A stretch of DNA of 32,810 bases from Buttiauxella warmboldiae. GTDB taxonomy: Bacteria; Pseudomonadota; Gammaproteobacteria; Enterobacterales; Enterobacteriaceae. Within the stretch, counting starts at the first letter, position 1, and each line of letters starts with the position of its first letter. Both the position numbers and the translations under genes were made by a program. The stretch spans positions 1 through 32,810 of the forward strand of contig NZ_RPOH01000039.1 in the NCBI RefSeq assembly GCF_003818135.1, read 5' to 3'. Shown here in pieces: positions 7,984 through 19,059 of this stretch. Under the pieces are notes generated by a model. That model had not been told where the DNA came from. It saw only the letters and a list, made by a program, of their open reading frames with translations, and made no database searches.

Positions 7984-10900
7984 TCACTTAACGTCGCTCA
8001 CCCTTGGCTGACGAAGCACTTCGTTGATTTGCGGTTGGTCGACCGGCCCGGTGATGTGATAGCGCAGCACGGAAATTTTGCTCCACAGCGGCCCCAACAC
8101 TTTACTGGCGGCAAAGACGGCAGCGCCGATAATAGGGTTCACCACGAAAGCTGTCGCCACGCCGACGGTCGCGGAAATTTCAGGCGCCACCACGGCTTCC
8201 ACATCCAGACGGCGGCGCACCAAATCAACCGTTCCTTTCAGCCCGATATCCGCTTCCAGCCCGTCCACCAGCGTATCGTCGCTATGCAACTGACCCTCTT
8301 TAATCCACGCGGTGCTGCGGATGGAGTCAAAATAGAAGCCTTCGCCGAAGGTATCGCTGAAGTCGAAACGCAGCTTACGCATCAGGGCATCGACGCTGAC
8401 CAGGCGCAGCAGTTGCCCGGCATGGCCAGTGCCCAAATCGGCAATCTGGCCCTTACCTAACCTGGTGTGCAGGATGCCGTTTAATGAGGCGAGGTCCGGC
8501 TGCCAGGGTTTGGCGCGCCAGTGTAAATCGTAATCCACATCGAATGATGAGCCCTGAATCGGCGTCTTAACGCCGAAGAAGTTCGTCGCGGCATCAAGTT
8601 TGCCGCCGTGAAGCTGGCCTTTTATCGAGGTGCGCTCTTCTGCCGGGCTGTTAACCCACTGGCCGCTGCCGGTCAGGCGGGCAAATCCGGAATCGACCAG
8701 CCCATTTTCTAACTCGAGCGTCGTTCCTTTAAAGGCCAGATCCCCTTCAATGCGGCCAAATTTTTGGCCCAATAGCCAGCACTCGGCGCAGCGCAGCTGC
8801 ACATCAGGCCAGCCGTGGAAATCAATCGAACCACGTTCATCAAGCAGCGGCTGGCTTGCTGATTGGGAAGTGCCGCTGCCCCAGTCAGGGTTGAAATAAA
8901 GATATTTGATGGCCGCACGCCACGGGGCATTATCCTGCATCGTCAGCGAGCCGTTCACTTCACGCCCGTGAGCTTCAACGCGCGTGCCGCCCGGTATGGC
9001 ATGAGAAACCAGGCTCAGGTTGTTCCACTGCTGCCCGGCCAACCTCAGAGAGGGCGTACGCAAGGTGATATCCGTCGGGAACGAGGCCGAGTTACCCACG
9101 CTATCGGCAGCCCCCTGGCTAAACAGCGCCAGCCACTGCGCACCGTCCATCGCTGGCAGATCCAGCTCCAGACCTGAAGCGTCAGGCAATGGCGGAGTGG
9201 TTCTGCTGTTGGAGGCCCAAATAGCCCGGTCGAGCGTGAGCTTTTTATTCAGCAGCCAGCGGCTGGAGAAATGATTTTTCGAGCCAGCGCTCCCGGTCAG
9301 ATTGAAATGATTAAGATTGCCTGTTACCGCAACTTTTAACGGCAAAGGTTGCCCTGCTGGTTTATCGACAGGCGCAGGTAAGTGACTGCTTACATTTTTC
9401 AGATCCGCGGCGACATTCACCTGGTAGCTGGCCTCACCATGATAAGGCAGCTTAATCGCCACATCCCCTTGCCACGGGACATTGCCGCTTAACTGTTTAT
9501 TGACCGGTTCAGGCAAGACACCCATTTTTGCTGGCCGCCAGTTACCCAGCAGGTTGACGCCAATCTGATAATCTTTGTCGCCCGTTTGGGTGGTGAAATC
9601 GATACCGACCGCCTGGTTAAACCAGCTCGCTTTTAGCGGCTCACTTTTCAAATCACCATTCACAAAGCTGAATTTACCCGTCAGGTTGCTCAACGTGCTG
9701 GAGAGCGGCTTGATCAGCAAGGTATTATTGTTGAGATCAACGTCACCTGAGGCGGTGGTCATATCGCCATTAAATGGGATATCCAGATGTAAGCGAGCAT
9801 TCACCTCTCCACCAATCTGGAGCTCGTCAAGGGCTGCGGCGAGCGAATCTTTAAGCGGTGTCTGTTTGAAATATGGGCCAATCGCACTGCCCGGGCCGCT
9901 GATATCAGAATCGATCAGCAGCTTCTCCTGCGAGTAATCAGGAATAATCGCCGTCAGGTTGCGCCCCGTCACCCCGCCGAGTTGCACGGCATCCGATTTC
10001 ATCCATAACCCGTCATTAATAAAATCAAGGGTAATATTCAGGTTCTCTAGCGCAGGCCAGTCGGGCTGGAAGGCAAATTTTGCATTACGCAGCGGGACGT
10101 AAACTTCAAACTGGCCTTCATTATGTAAATAAGGGAAGAGGTGCGGGTTGCCGCCGTAAACCAGGGTGGCGTTATCGGCCTCGCCGCCCTGAATCGCAGC
10201 GCTGAGATAATCCACCAGCTCTTTGCCCATCAGGTTTTCAGGGAAATAACGCCAGGCGTCCGCGCCGTTATGGGTACTGATTCCGGCCAAAATGCCTAAC
10301 CATGGATCGCCGCCCGTCGGCTGGAAGTAGCGGAAGTCACCGGCAGCCCGTACCGACCGCGCTTTCACATCCAGTTTTTTGCCATCCAGCTGGAAACCTG
10401 CCGCATTTTTTTGCCACTCCAGCGCGGCAACCCCTCGCTCAATCTCCAGCGGGGCGCGGAATACCCCTTCATAAGGCATTCTGGCATTAAGAACCTGCGC
10501 ATTAAGCTGCCCGTGCCCCACGCTCCCGGTAACGGAGCCTGAGAAATGCTCAACGCCCGGTAGCATCTTCCACTGCTTCCAGCTCACCTCTTTCCAGCGC
10601 CCCTGCATGCGGGTTTTTTCGGTTTGCTGGAGAGGAATATCGACCGCCAGCACGTCAATATGGCCGCGCGGTTTCAGGGTGGTCCAGAGCTCGCCCAGAT
10701 CGGGGGAAAGCTTTTCGGCAATCGGCAGCAAACCGGTAAAGCTTTCCAGCTCCATATTGGTTGCCCGCACGCGCAATTCATCACTGCGGGTGCTTTCTTT
10801 GCCACCGACATCCTGCGGAGCAATCCACGCCAGCGCCAGCGAGCCTTTTGGCCAGGTTTTGCCATCAAGGGTGATATTGGTCGAGGGGATGGCAAGATCC

Positions 10901-11784
10901 CAGCCCGCGTCAGAGCCAGTGACGTGCGCCATTAAATTATCAACCGCGAGCTGATGGGTGCTGCTTTTCCCCGCCCAGCTTGCGCCGCCCTGCTTCAGCC
11001 AGATGTCTCCCCCCGCAATGTTGCCATCTTTGATATCCATCCAGGCTTCAAGCGTGAATTCAGCGCTTTGCAAGTCGACATTGTTTTTCATCCAGCGGCC
11101 AAGCCAGGGTTTCACATCAACGCGGTCAGCCTGTAGCCAGACTTTGCCAATATTCAGCAAACCGTTTTCATCGCGTAAATCCATACGTACTTTTGCCAGC
11201 CCGTGCTGGCCGGTAAAGCTCGACAGGCTAACCAGCCCTTCTGCGCGGTGACGGTTTTTGCTGTTAAGCCAGGTCAGCTGTGGAATAGCGAGTTCGGCAC
11301 GCTGGCCGGAAAGGGTCAGGAAACTCAGCGAGCTGTCACGCAGATCAAAGTGATCGAACTGGCGTAAAAAGAGATCGCTAATTTGGCCGGGTTCGAATTT
11401 AGCATCGCTTTTGTTGTGGCTCAGCGGCGTGTTGGTGCGCAACTGCAGCTGATAAAACGTAAGATCGCGGAATTGCCAACGCGCATGCAAAATGCTTTGC
11501 CAGAGATCGAGCGCCAGCGTCACTCGCTTAACGCTCAACTCGCCGCCGTCTTTCAGGCCTGCTTTAATATCACGCACCTCCAGAGCCGGGCCATAATTTT
11601 CCCAGCTTGCCTCTATCTGGCTGGCGTCGACAGGCGTACCCGTCATGGCTGCGATTTTTTCGAGCAGCGCCGGACGCCAGGCATCGAGATGCGGCAGCAC
11701 CAGCCGCAAACCACTCACCAGCAGTGCAACGATAACGATAAGCGTAGCGCCAGTAAGTAGCAGAATGCCGGGCAGTCGCCTCAC
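7984..11784 (-). CDS. yhdP: AsmA-like intermembrane phospholipid transporter YhdP
   Basis: YhdP is a very large envelope protein with one N-terminal membrane anchor (about residues 5-27) and a long periplasmic beta-rich body. It works with TamB and YdbH in moving phospholipids to the outer membrane. I choose the GTG at 11784: AAGGAG lies six bases upstream, and it gives 1266 residues, exactly the E. coli length. An upstream ATG at 11820 would add 12 residues not seen in E. coli. Conserved blocks include LLRLVSVDALMRKLRFDF near the C-terminus and a hydrophobic C-terminal stretch (VVNPIIGAAVFAASKVLG). It lies between rng and tldD, same strand. Confidence 0.95.
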   Translation of the reverse strand: MRRLPGILLLTGATLIVIVALLVSGLRLVLPHLDAWRPALLEKIAAMTGTPVDASQIEASWENYGPALEVRDIKAGLKDGGELSVKRVTLALDLWQSILHARWQFRDLTFYQLQLRTNTPLSHNKSDAKFEPGQISDLFLRQFDHFDLRDSSLSFLTLSGQRAELAIPQLTWLNSKNRHRAEGLVSLSSFTGQHGLAKVRMDLRDENGLLNIGKVWLQADRVDVKPWLGRWMKNNVDLQSAEFTLEAWMDIKDGNIAGGDIWLKQGGASWAGKSSTHQLAVDNLMAHVTGSDAGWDLAIPSTNITLDGKTWPKGSLALAWIAPQDVGGKESTRSDELRVRATNMELESFTGLLPIAEKLSPDLGELWTTLKPRGHIDVLAVDIPLQQTEKTRMQGRWKEVSWKQWKMLPGVEHFSGSVTGSVGHGQLNAQVLNARMPYEGVFRAPLEIERGVAALEWQKNAAGFQLDGKKLDVKARSVRAAGDFRYFQPTGGDPWLGILAGISTHNGADAWRYFPENLMGKELVDYLSAAIQGGEADNATLVYGGNPHLFPYLHNEGQFEVYVPLRNAKFAFQPDWPALENLNITLDFINDGLWMKSDAVQLGGVTGRNLTAIIPDYSQEKLLIDSDISGPGSAIGPYFKQTPLKDSLAAALDELQIGGEVNARLHLDIPFNGDMTTASGDVDLNNNTLLIKPLSSTLSNLTGKFSFVNGDLKSEPLKASWFNQAVGIDFTTQTGDKDYQIGVNLLGNWRPAKMGVLPEPVNKQLSGNVPWQGDVAIKLPYHGEASYQVNVAADLKNVSSHLPAPVDKPAGQPLPLKVAVTGNLNHFNLTGSAGSKNHFSSRWLLNKKLTLDRAIWASNSRTTPPLPDASGLELDLPAMDGAQWLALFSQGAADSVGNSASFPTDITLRTPSLRLAGQQWNNLSLVSHAIPGGTRVEAHGREVNGSLTMQDNAPWRAAIKYLYFNPDWGSGTSQSASQPLLDERGSIDFHGWPDVQLRCAECWLLGQKFGRIEGDLAFKGTTLELENGLVDSGFARLTGSGQWVNSPAEERTSIKGQLHGGKLDAATNFFGVKTPIQGSSFDVDYDLHWRAKPWQPDLASLNGILHTRLGKGQIADLGTGHAGQLLRLVSVDALMRKLRFDFSDTFGEGFYFDSIRSTAWIKEGQLHSDDTLVDGLEADIGLKGTVDLVRRRLDVEAVVAPEISATVGVATAFVVNPIIGAAVFAASKVLGPLWSKISVLRYHITGPVDQPQINEVLRQPRVSDVK

Positions 11785-11855
11785 GAATATCTCCTTGTTA
11801 GCCGCCGGAGCGGAACTCAAATCTGCACTATCTGTGCCGTGAACAGCGCAGCGAG

Positions 11856-13325
11856 TTACATCATAACGACGTCGAACTGCTCCTGATTATAGAGCGGCTC
11901 GATCTGCACTTTGACCTGTTTACCGACAAAGATTTCAACCTCGGCCAGCGAATGGGACTCTTCGCTTTTCAGCGCTTCCCCTACGGCTGGCGAGGCGTAA
12001 ACCAGGAAGCGGTCAGAATCGTAAGCATGATGCACGCGCACGATCTCACGCATAATTTCATAGCACACCGTCTCAACCGTTTTCACCGTGCCGCGCCCGT
12101 GGCAAGTAGGACAGTCGTGACAAAGCACATGCTCCACGCTTTCACGCGTGCGTTTACGCGTCATCTCAACCAGCCCGAGCTGAGAGAAACCGTTAATGCT
12201 GGTTTTCACTCGATCTTTACTCAATGCCTGCTCCAGCGAATGCAGCACGCGACGACGGTGGTCTTCATTGCTCATATCGATGAAATCAATAATGATAATG
12301 CCGCCGAGGTTTCGCAAACGTAGCTGGCGGGCGATGGCCTGGGTCGCTTCGATATTGGTGTTGAAAATAGTATCGTCAAGATTGCGATGGCCGACAAACG
12401 CCCCGGTGTTAATATCCACCGTGGTCATGGCTTCCGTCTGGTCAATGACCAGATAGCCGCCCGACTTCAGCTCCACTTTACGCTCCAGCGCGCGTTGAAT
12501 TTCATTCTCAACGTCGAACAGATCAAAAATCGGCTGGCGGCCGCTGTAGTGTTCAATCTTGCTGTGCATTTCCGGCATATATTCGGCGGTAAACTCCAGC
12601 AGCATATCGTAAGTCAGACGCGAGTCGACGCGAATACGATCCAGTGCCGCATCGGCAAAATCACGCAGCACGCGCTGTGCCAGCGCCAGCTCGCCGTACA
12701 GCTGGCAGCGCGTTTTATTGCGTTTTTTACGTTCGCTGACTTTGGTCCAGACGCGCTTCAGGTAGGCCGCATCGGCGGACAAATCGTCTTCGCATACCCC
12801 TTCAGCCGCGGTACGGATAATAAATCCGCCCTGTTCGTCGCACCAGGCATTCACCACACGTTTCAGGCGATCGCGCTCGGCTTCACTTTCAATACGCTGC
12901 GAAACACCGACATGTGAAGCACCGGGCATAAAGACCAGGTAACGGGATGGCAGCGTAATATCCGTCGTCAGGCGCGCGCCTTTGGTGCCCAGCGGATCTT
13001 TCACCACTTGTACCATCAGGTCTTGCCCCTGGCGCACCAGCTCGGAGATATCACGCACGGTGAAGTTCTTGCGCTCTTCGCCAGCCACACATTCGGTATG
13101 CGGCATGATGTCAGAAGCGTGAAGAAACGCTGCCTTATCAAGGCCAATATCTACAAATGCCGCCTGCATCCCCGGCAATACCCGGCTAACACGACCTTTG
13201 TAGATATTCCCTACGATCCCGCGACGAGCCTCGCGTTCAATATGGATCTCCTGCAGTATGCCACCATCAATGTAAGCCACCCGAGTTTCCGATGGGGTCA
13301 CGTTGACTAATAATTCAGCCGTCAT
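11856..13325 (-). CDS. rng: ribonuclease G
   Basis: RNase G is a 5'-end-dependent endoribonuclease that matures the 5' end of 16S rRNA and degrades some mRNAs such as adhE. It is homologous to the RNase E catalytic half. The S1 domain covers about residues 35-125. Catalytic aspartates are D304 (TVDINTGAF) and D347 (IIIIDFID). The zinc-link motif CPTC is at 405-408. The ATG at 13325 has GAGGA six bases upstream and gives 489 residues as in E. coli; an upstream GTG at 13343 would add six. The start overlaps the ancestral end of yhdE by 11 bases, a coupling now disturbed by the yhdE nonsense codon. Confidence 0.97.
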   Translation of the reverse strand: MTAELLVNVTPSETRVAYIDGGILQEIHIEREARRGIVGNIYKGRVSRVLPGMQAAFVDIGLDKAAFLHASDIMPHTECVAGEERKNFTVRDISELVRQGQDLMVQVVKDPLGTKGARLTTDITLPSRYLVFMPGASHVGVSQRIESEAERDRLKRVVNAWCDEQGGFIIRTAAEGVCEDDLSADAAYLKRVWTKVSERKKRNKTRCQLYGELALAQRVLRDFADAALDRIRVDSRLTYDMLLEFTAEYMPEMHSKIEHYSGRQPIFDLFDVENEIQRALERKVELKSGGYLVIDQTEAMTTVDINTGAFVGHRNLDDTIFNTNIEATQAIARQLRLRNLGGIIIIDFIDMSNEDHRRRVLHSLEQALSKDRVKTSINGFSQLGLVEMTRKRTRESVEHVLCHDCPTCHGRGTVKTVETVCYEIMREIVRVHHAYDSDRFLVYASPAVGEALKSEESHSLAEVEIFVGKQVKVQIEPLYNQEQFDVVMM

Positions 13326-13908
13326 GTTTTCCTCGTCCATCACGCAATACGTGAAAATTACTCAGCAATTCATAGGTTTCAACTAGCGGTAAGCCGACTA
13401 CCGCATGATAGCTGCCATTAATCTTCCTGACAAAACAGCCACCCAGTCACTGAATACCATATGCACCTGCTTTATCCATGGGTTCACCGCAGGCCACGTA
13501 ACCGGCGATATCCTGTTCTGATAATGCACGAAACGTCACTTCAGTCGTCACCAGACAATCGAGCAGTGATTGACGATCGGCCAGCGCAACGGCCGTCATC
13601 ACCTGATGCTGGTTACCGGACAGCATACGCAGCATCGCCGCCGCATGTTGTTCATCTTTTGGTTTTTCCAACACCTCGCCATTGAAGATAACAATAGTAT
13701 CTGCCCCCAAAACCGGTAAATCACGGGGTGCAAGCGCCACGCCCGCACGCGCTTTATCACGCGCCAGGCGAACAACATATTGTTGCGCGCTTTCATGGCT
13801 CAGGCGCTGTTCTTCAACATCGGTGATGAGGCGCTCAAAGGAGACCCCTAACTGCGTCAGAAGCTCCTGACGACGTGGAGAACCCGATGCCAGATACAAA
13901 GATGTCAT
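13315..13908 (-). pseudogene. yhdE: Maf-family nucleotide pyrophosphatase YhdE, interrupted by an in-frame TGA
   Basis: Translation from the ATG at 13908 (AGGA six bases upstream) gives [10 protein letters not shown], the Maf N-terminal motif, and continues to GAYGIQ. It then meets TGA at 13447-13449 after 153 residues. Reading on in the same frame gives [20 protein letters not shown] and more, ending at TGA 13315-13317. That is 197 codons, the full E. coli YhdE length. The expected codon is GGA (Gly), so a single G-to-T change explains the stop. The lost 44 residues include the conserved GSYxxVVGLP segment, so activity is probably lost. Intact YhdE hydrolyses dTTP, UTP and modified pyrimidine nucleotides. 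A sequencing error or UGA readthrough (CAG-TGA-CTG) cannot be excluded. If the break is ignored, the translated part is 13447-13908. Confidence 0.85.
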
Positions 13909-13916
13909 GTTCAATC

Positions 13917-14405
13917 CTATTGCACAGCAAATTGTTGGCGGATCTTACGCATCAGCAGGAAAATCCATGGCCAGAGTACCCCATTGACCACGCTACTCCA
14001 GAAAATTTCAGGGCGGAATGAGACGTTGATGACTAAGAATTCAGACCAGAAAACAAGCACATCGGCCATCAATGACAATAGCATAATCACTAAAGCCTGC
14101 TGCCAGAGCGCCAGATTGCGGAATAGCTGATATTTCAAGGCCACCAGATAGGCCACGATGCTCAGAGAGAGCGCCCGTACGCCAAGAGTCGAGCCGCTGA
14201 TGAGATCCAGTATGGCACCGACGACAAAACCCGTGCCGACGTTGACGCGGTGCGGCAAGGCCAGGATCCAGTACAGCAGGATCAGTAACACCCAGTCCGG
14301 ACGATAGACTTTCAGATCGTCAGGCCAGGGCATAACCTGTAACAGCAGGGCAATAAGGAAAGAGAGCCAGATAACCCAACGCCCCTGACTACGATAGCTT
14401 CCCAC
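13917..14405 (-). CDS. mreD: rod shape-determining protein MreD
   Basis: This 162-residue integral membrane protein (same length as in E. coli) has about five to six hydrophobic segments, including [15 protein letters not shown] and [14 protein letters not shown]. It is part of the elongasome with MreB, MreC, RodA and PBP2. It starts with GTG, whose G is also the last base of the mreC TAG stop, so translation is coupled to mreC. The yhdE ATG follows the mreD stop within eight bases. Confidence 0.96.
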   Translation of the reverse strand: MGSYRSQGRWVIWLSFLIALLLQVMPWPDDLKVYRPDWVLLILLYWILALPHRVNVGTGFVVGAILDLISGSTLGVRALSLSIVAYLVALKYQLFRNLALWQQALVIMLLSLMADVLVFWSEFLVINVSFRPEIFWSSVVNGVLWPWIFLLMRKIRQQFAVQ

Positions 14406-15430
14406 TACCGCCCCCCTGGGGTAGCAGGTGCGGAAGCAGCAGAGTTCGCTGCAGGCGCCTGAGTCATTCCCGTTGCCGGAGGTGGGATCGGAGCGGGTGC
14501 CGGTGGGCCAACAGAATCTGCCGGCGGTAAAACCTGCGGCATCATTTGCATCAAACGCTCATTGGCAACGCGATGCACCTCTTCAGGCAGCATCGGGGTT
14601 TTCCCTTCACGATCCGCGCCCCACAGCAGCAGCAAATAACGCAGACGCTGTAAGCCAGCAGTTGGGCGAGCCTGGATCACCGTGTAGGCGCGCTGAGTAT
14701 CAAGTTTCACCGAGGAAACCACACCCACCGGATAACCTTCCGGGAAGCGGCCGCCTAAACCGGAGGTCACCAGAACATCGCCGACGCGAATATCGGTGTT
14801 AGCCGGTAAATGTTCCAGCTGCAGATCGTCAGTACAGCTATTGCCCGCAGCAATAATGCGAATGTCATTACGCAGCACCTGAATCGGCAGCGCATGGGTC
14901 GCATCACAGATCAGCAACACGCGGCTGGTCAGTTTCGCCACGGCGATCACCTGACCCACCACACCTTTGTCGCTGATCACCGGCTGGCCTTCATACACCC
15001 CGTTCACGCTGCCTTTATCAATCACCACCTGGTCACTGTAGGGATCGTTAACGGTAGAGATAACCTGGGTCACCATTTTTTGCTCGTCCTGACGCAATGG
15101 TGAGCCGAGCAGTTCGCGCAGGCGGGCGTTTTCCTGACGGTATTGGCCCATCATCAGCAGATCGCTGTTTTTCAGGATCAGCTCCTGGCGCAACGCACGA
15201 TTTTCAAGCTCCAGCTGCTCGCGTGACGCCAGCGTTTGCGAGATGCTGTCGAGCAATTCACGGGGACCATTTGAAACAAAATAGAAAGGGCTGACGGCAG
15301 TATCCATATACGTTCGAATCTGACTGAACGTACCCAGACGGCTATCAGCAATAATGACACCGATCGCCACCAGCAACGCCAGAATCAGGCGAAACTGCAA
15401 CGAAGGGCCACGGCTAAAAATTGGCTTCAT
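14405..15430 (-). CDS. mreC: rod shape-determining protein MreC
   Basis: MreC is a bitopic inner-membrane protein that bridges cytoplasmic MreB to periplasmic PBP2. Its 341 residues contain one membrane segment (about 12-30), a coiled-coil (about 70-112, [15 protein letters not shown]) and a beta domain (about 115-275, [20 protein letters not shown]). The C-terminal tail is rich in proline and alanine and is shorter than in E. coli (367). It lies 67 bp after mreB; that gap contains a strong hairpin, so mreCD should be made at a lower level than mreB. It overlaps the mreD start by one base. Confidence 0.96.
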   Translation of the reverse strand: MKPIFSRGPSLQFRLILALLVAIGVIIADSRLGTFSQIRTYMDTAVSPFYFVSNGPRELLDSISQTLASREQLELENRALRQELILKNSDLLMMGQYRQENARLRELLGSPLRQDEQKMVTQVISTVNDPYSDQVVIDKGSVNGVYEGQPVISDKGVVGQVIAVAKLTSRVLLICDATHALPIQVLRNDIRIIAAGNSCTDDLQLEHLPANTDIRVGDVLVTSGLGGRFPEGYPVGVVSSVKLDTQRAYTVIQARPTAGLQRLRYLLLLWGADREGKTPMLPEEVHRVANERLMQMMPQVLPPADSVGPPAPAPIPPPATGMTQAPAANSAASAPATPGGR

Positions 15431-15458
15431 AGGCTATGCGTATTCCAGGGCCAGCAAG

Positions 15459-15485
15459 AAAAGGCAGTGATAAACACTGCCTTTT
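15459..15485 (-). terminator. strong hairpin between mreB and mreC, partial terminator/attenuator
   Basis: AAAAGGCAGTG (15459-15469) and CACTGCCTTTT (15475-15485) are perfect complements around a five-base loop. The minus-strand 3' arm ends in CCTTTTC. The 11-bp stem has Rho-independent form and lies within an operon, so it probably lets mreB be expressed in excess of mreCD. Confidence 0.8.
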
Positions 15486-15497
15486 ACGTGTGGCTGA

Positions 15498-16849
<1,352 letters not shown>

Positions 16850-18775
16850 TTAAACCGAGTATCTTTGCGAATATTTTTTCACGTTGCTGTCGAGGGGTTG
16901 AGAGGCGGCAAAAAAATCCCCCTGAGCACCCGCCACGCCTTTCTCCACCAGCGTCTGCCATTCACTTCGCGTGCGGATACCGACGGCAAAAACTTGTGTC
17001 TGAGTCCCGCGACACGCCTCAACCAGGCTTTGGACAAATAGCTGATTTTCAGTTCGTTTCTCAATGTTGCGCACCAGTCCTGGATGCAGCTTGATTAACT
17101 CCACATCCAGCTCTTTAATATAAGAGGTGCTCACCACGGTCAAACCCGCCTGGGAAACGGCAATACGCACCCCCAGCGCTTTGATCAAGCGAATCACCGG
17201 CTGCAAACGGCTGATATGTTGACAAACATCCGCCTCTGCAAGTTCAAAAAGAATACGTTTACGCAGTAATTTTTCCGACTGCATTAAGGTATCGCGCAGC
17301 CAGCGCTGGAATGGCGCGCGAATCAGCGACTCTACCGACAGTTGAATAGACAGCGTCTCTTCGGGCCAGAAACCTGCCAGCGGCAGCAGACGGGCGATGG
17401 TTTGTCGGTCATATTGCTCCGATAAACCAAACTGTTTCACCATCGGTAAATACTCGGCGGCCAGCACTTCTTGTTCGCCGTCAAAAATCCGACACAGGAT
17501 TTCCCGATGGTGCACATAGCCGTCGCGCTTCACCGACGGTTTTTGGTAGAAACGCGGGCCGCCACGCTGTAACGCCTGCTCAATAAGCGTACGCCATTTC
17601 ACGTTGCCGCGCCCTTTTTCCGGCAAACTATCATCGTATACCGACCAGCCGTTAGTCCCTTGCAGGGAAGCATTACGCGTCGCCACCTCGGCGTTTTCCA
17701 TTACCTGCTCTTTGCTTTGCCCGCTACGCCATGCGCAGATCCCGATATGCATCATGTCATTACGATCGAGAAGGCGCGTGGCAGGCAACGAATCGACAGC
17801 CTTCAGCAGCTGATTCGCAATGCTGTCGGCCTCTTTCAAAGTGCGGTGCGGCAGCAGCACGGCAAAATCGCTGCGGAAGTAGCGTGCCAGTAAAGCGCCC
17901 GGATAGCGCAGCATAAAGGTCGACAACATATTAATAATGGTAAATAAATATTCTGCGCGGGTTTCTTGCAGGGTGTCAAAATCGGGCAACCGGATAATCA
18001 TCACCACGCCATGCGCGCCGGGTTGCTCCTGCTCATCAAGCAACGTGGCCAGCTGGTTATCGAAGAACAGGCGATTATTGAGCCCCGTTTTGGCATCCTG
18101 GGCGGCGAAAGCGCGAATCAGGGTATCCATTCTGCTGCGCTGTTCGCCGGCGTTTTGCAGCTCGGAGAGCAACAAATCAAGCGCGCTGCTGGCCTGAGGC
18201 GGCCATTCCAGCACCGAACCACGCCCCCCCGCGCCCCTTTCTCCATTCAGGATGCGCCGCGCCCGGCTTTCCAGCAGCTCTTGCCCGGCAAGCTGTTTTT
18301 TCATCCAGCGCAGAGCAAAGCACAGCACGATAAGCATGAATCCAATCGTGACGGAAAGAGGAACGGTGGTGAAAAGAGAGTTGTAGTAATTCGCCACCGG
18401 ATCGCGATAGGTAAGGCTCAGAAACATTCCCGGATGCTTCATTAACTCAACGGTTACGGTGCGAAAACTGTAGCTGTTGCCGGGCAGGTGATAGGTTTGC
18501 GCCAGCTGGCGCTGATACACCGTGCGATCGCCCAGTTTGAAATCGACCTCAGTGATATCAAAGGGAACCATGACTTCATTGAGGCGTTGAATCAGCGCCT
18601 CGGGTGTGTTTGAAACCAAATCATTATCAATAATGGTGGCGACAGCAACCACACGCTGATGCACTTTATAGTGCATCGCATTAAAGAAGCTTAATGAACA
18701 TCCGACAAGCGTCACAAAAATCGCCAGGCCAGTCAGTAATGTCATAAAAGCCGAAAGCTTCGTCGTTAATCGCAT
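16850..18775 (-). CDS. csrD: CsrD, degenerate GGDEF/EAL protein controlling CsrB/CsrC decay
   Basis: CsrD targets the CsrA-sponging RNAs CsrB and CsrC for RNase E decay with EIIA-Glc, and does not make or break cyclic di-GMP. Two membrane segments (about residues 10-32 and 138-157) flank a periplasmic region. A HAMP-like/coiled segment, GGDEF-like domain (about 225-385) and EAL-like domain (about 395-635) follow. Both signatures are degenerate: RSDF at 301-304 instead of GGDEF, and EIL at 425-427 instead of EAL. Relative to E. coli (646 residues, memory) there is a net five-residue deletion near residues 270-277. The ATG at 18775 matches the E. coli N-terminus MRLTTK; an upstream in-frame ATG at 18946 would add 57 non-conserved residues. 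Confidence 0.95.
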   Translation of the reverse strand: MRLTTKLSAFMTLLTGLAIFVTLVGCSLSFFNAMHYKVHQRVVAVATIIDNDLVSNTPEALIQRLNEVMVPFDITEVDFKLGDRTVYQRQLAQTYHLPGNSYSFRTVTVELMKHPGMFLSLTYRDPVANYYNSLFTTVPLSVTIGFMLIVLCFALRWMKKQLAGQELLESRARRILNGERGAGGRGSVLEWPPQASSALDLLLSELQNAGEQRSRMDTLIRAFAAQDAKTGLNNRLFFDNQLATLLDEQEQPGAHGVVMIIRLPDFDTLQETRAEYLFTIINMLSTFMLRYPGALLARYFRSDFAVLLPHRTLKEADSIANQLLKAVDSLPATRLLDRNDMMHIGICAWRSGQSKEQVMENAEVATRNASLQGTNGWSVYDDSLPEKGRGNVKWRTLIEQALQRGGPRFYQKPSVKRDGYVHHREILCRIFDGEQEVLAAEYLPMVKQFGLSEQYDRQTIARLLPLAGFWPEETLSIQLSVESLIRAPFQRWLRDTLMQSEKLLRKRILFELAEADVCQHISRLQPVIRLIKALGVRIAVSQAGLTVVSTSYIKELDVELIKLHPGLVRNIEKRTENQLFVQSLVEACRGTQTQVFAVGIRTRSEWQTLVEKGVAGAQGDFFAASQPLDSNVKKYSQRYSV

Positions 18776-19059
18776 CCTTGTGTTAACTCCGTTTGGTGAA
18801 GATATGCCAGGCTCGGCCTGATGCGGCATTACATAGCAAAAGAGCAGGTCTGGCAAACGCGGTGAACAGATTCTCGCCCCTGGTGGCAAAAGAGGCGGCT
18901 TTGTGCTCCGGCATTCAAGTATAGCCAGCAAGACCTCTTTTCCCATTAGCCACCATGCTGTGGAACAGCAGCAGGGTTAAATTTCAATTTTTTGTGACAT
19001 ATTCGCAGGGCTAACCATTCTCCGTCATGCTTAGGCCAGACACCACGCAGGATCATAAA
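18776..19059. other. divergent csrD-msrP intergenic region
   Basis: These 284 bases separate divergent csrD and msrP. On the minus strand a TATACT (18918-18923) could be a csrD -10, but I see no matching -35. For msrP I find no convincing promoter. In-frame upstream extensions of both genes exist but are not conserved in E. coli. Confidence 0.4.

Noticed and set aside
11785-11820. 12-codon N-terminal extension of yhdP from an upstream ATG
   Set aside because: The GTG at 11784 has AAGGAG at ideal spacing and gives the exact E. coli length.
12387-12917. 176-codon plus-strand open frame inside rng
   Set aside because: Antisense shadow of RNase G with no recognisable motif.
13447-13449. TGA in yhdE as a selenocysteine codon
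   Set aside because: The aligned residue in the family is glycine, no selenoprotein is known in this family, and I see no convincing SECIS-like stem just downstream.
18776-18946. 57-codon N-terminal extension of csrD
   Set aside because: E. coli CsrD begins at MRLTT; the extension is cysteine/proline-rich, not conserved, and does not look like a signal sequence.
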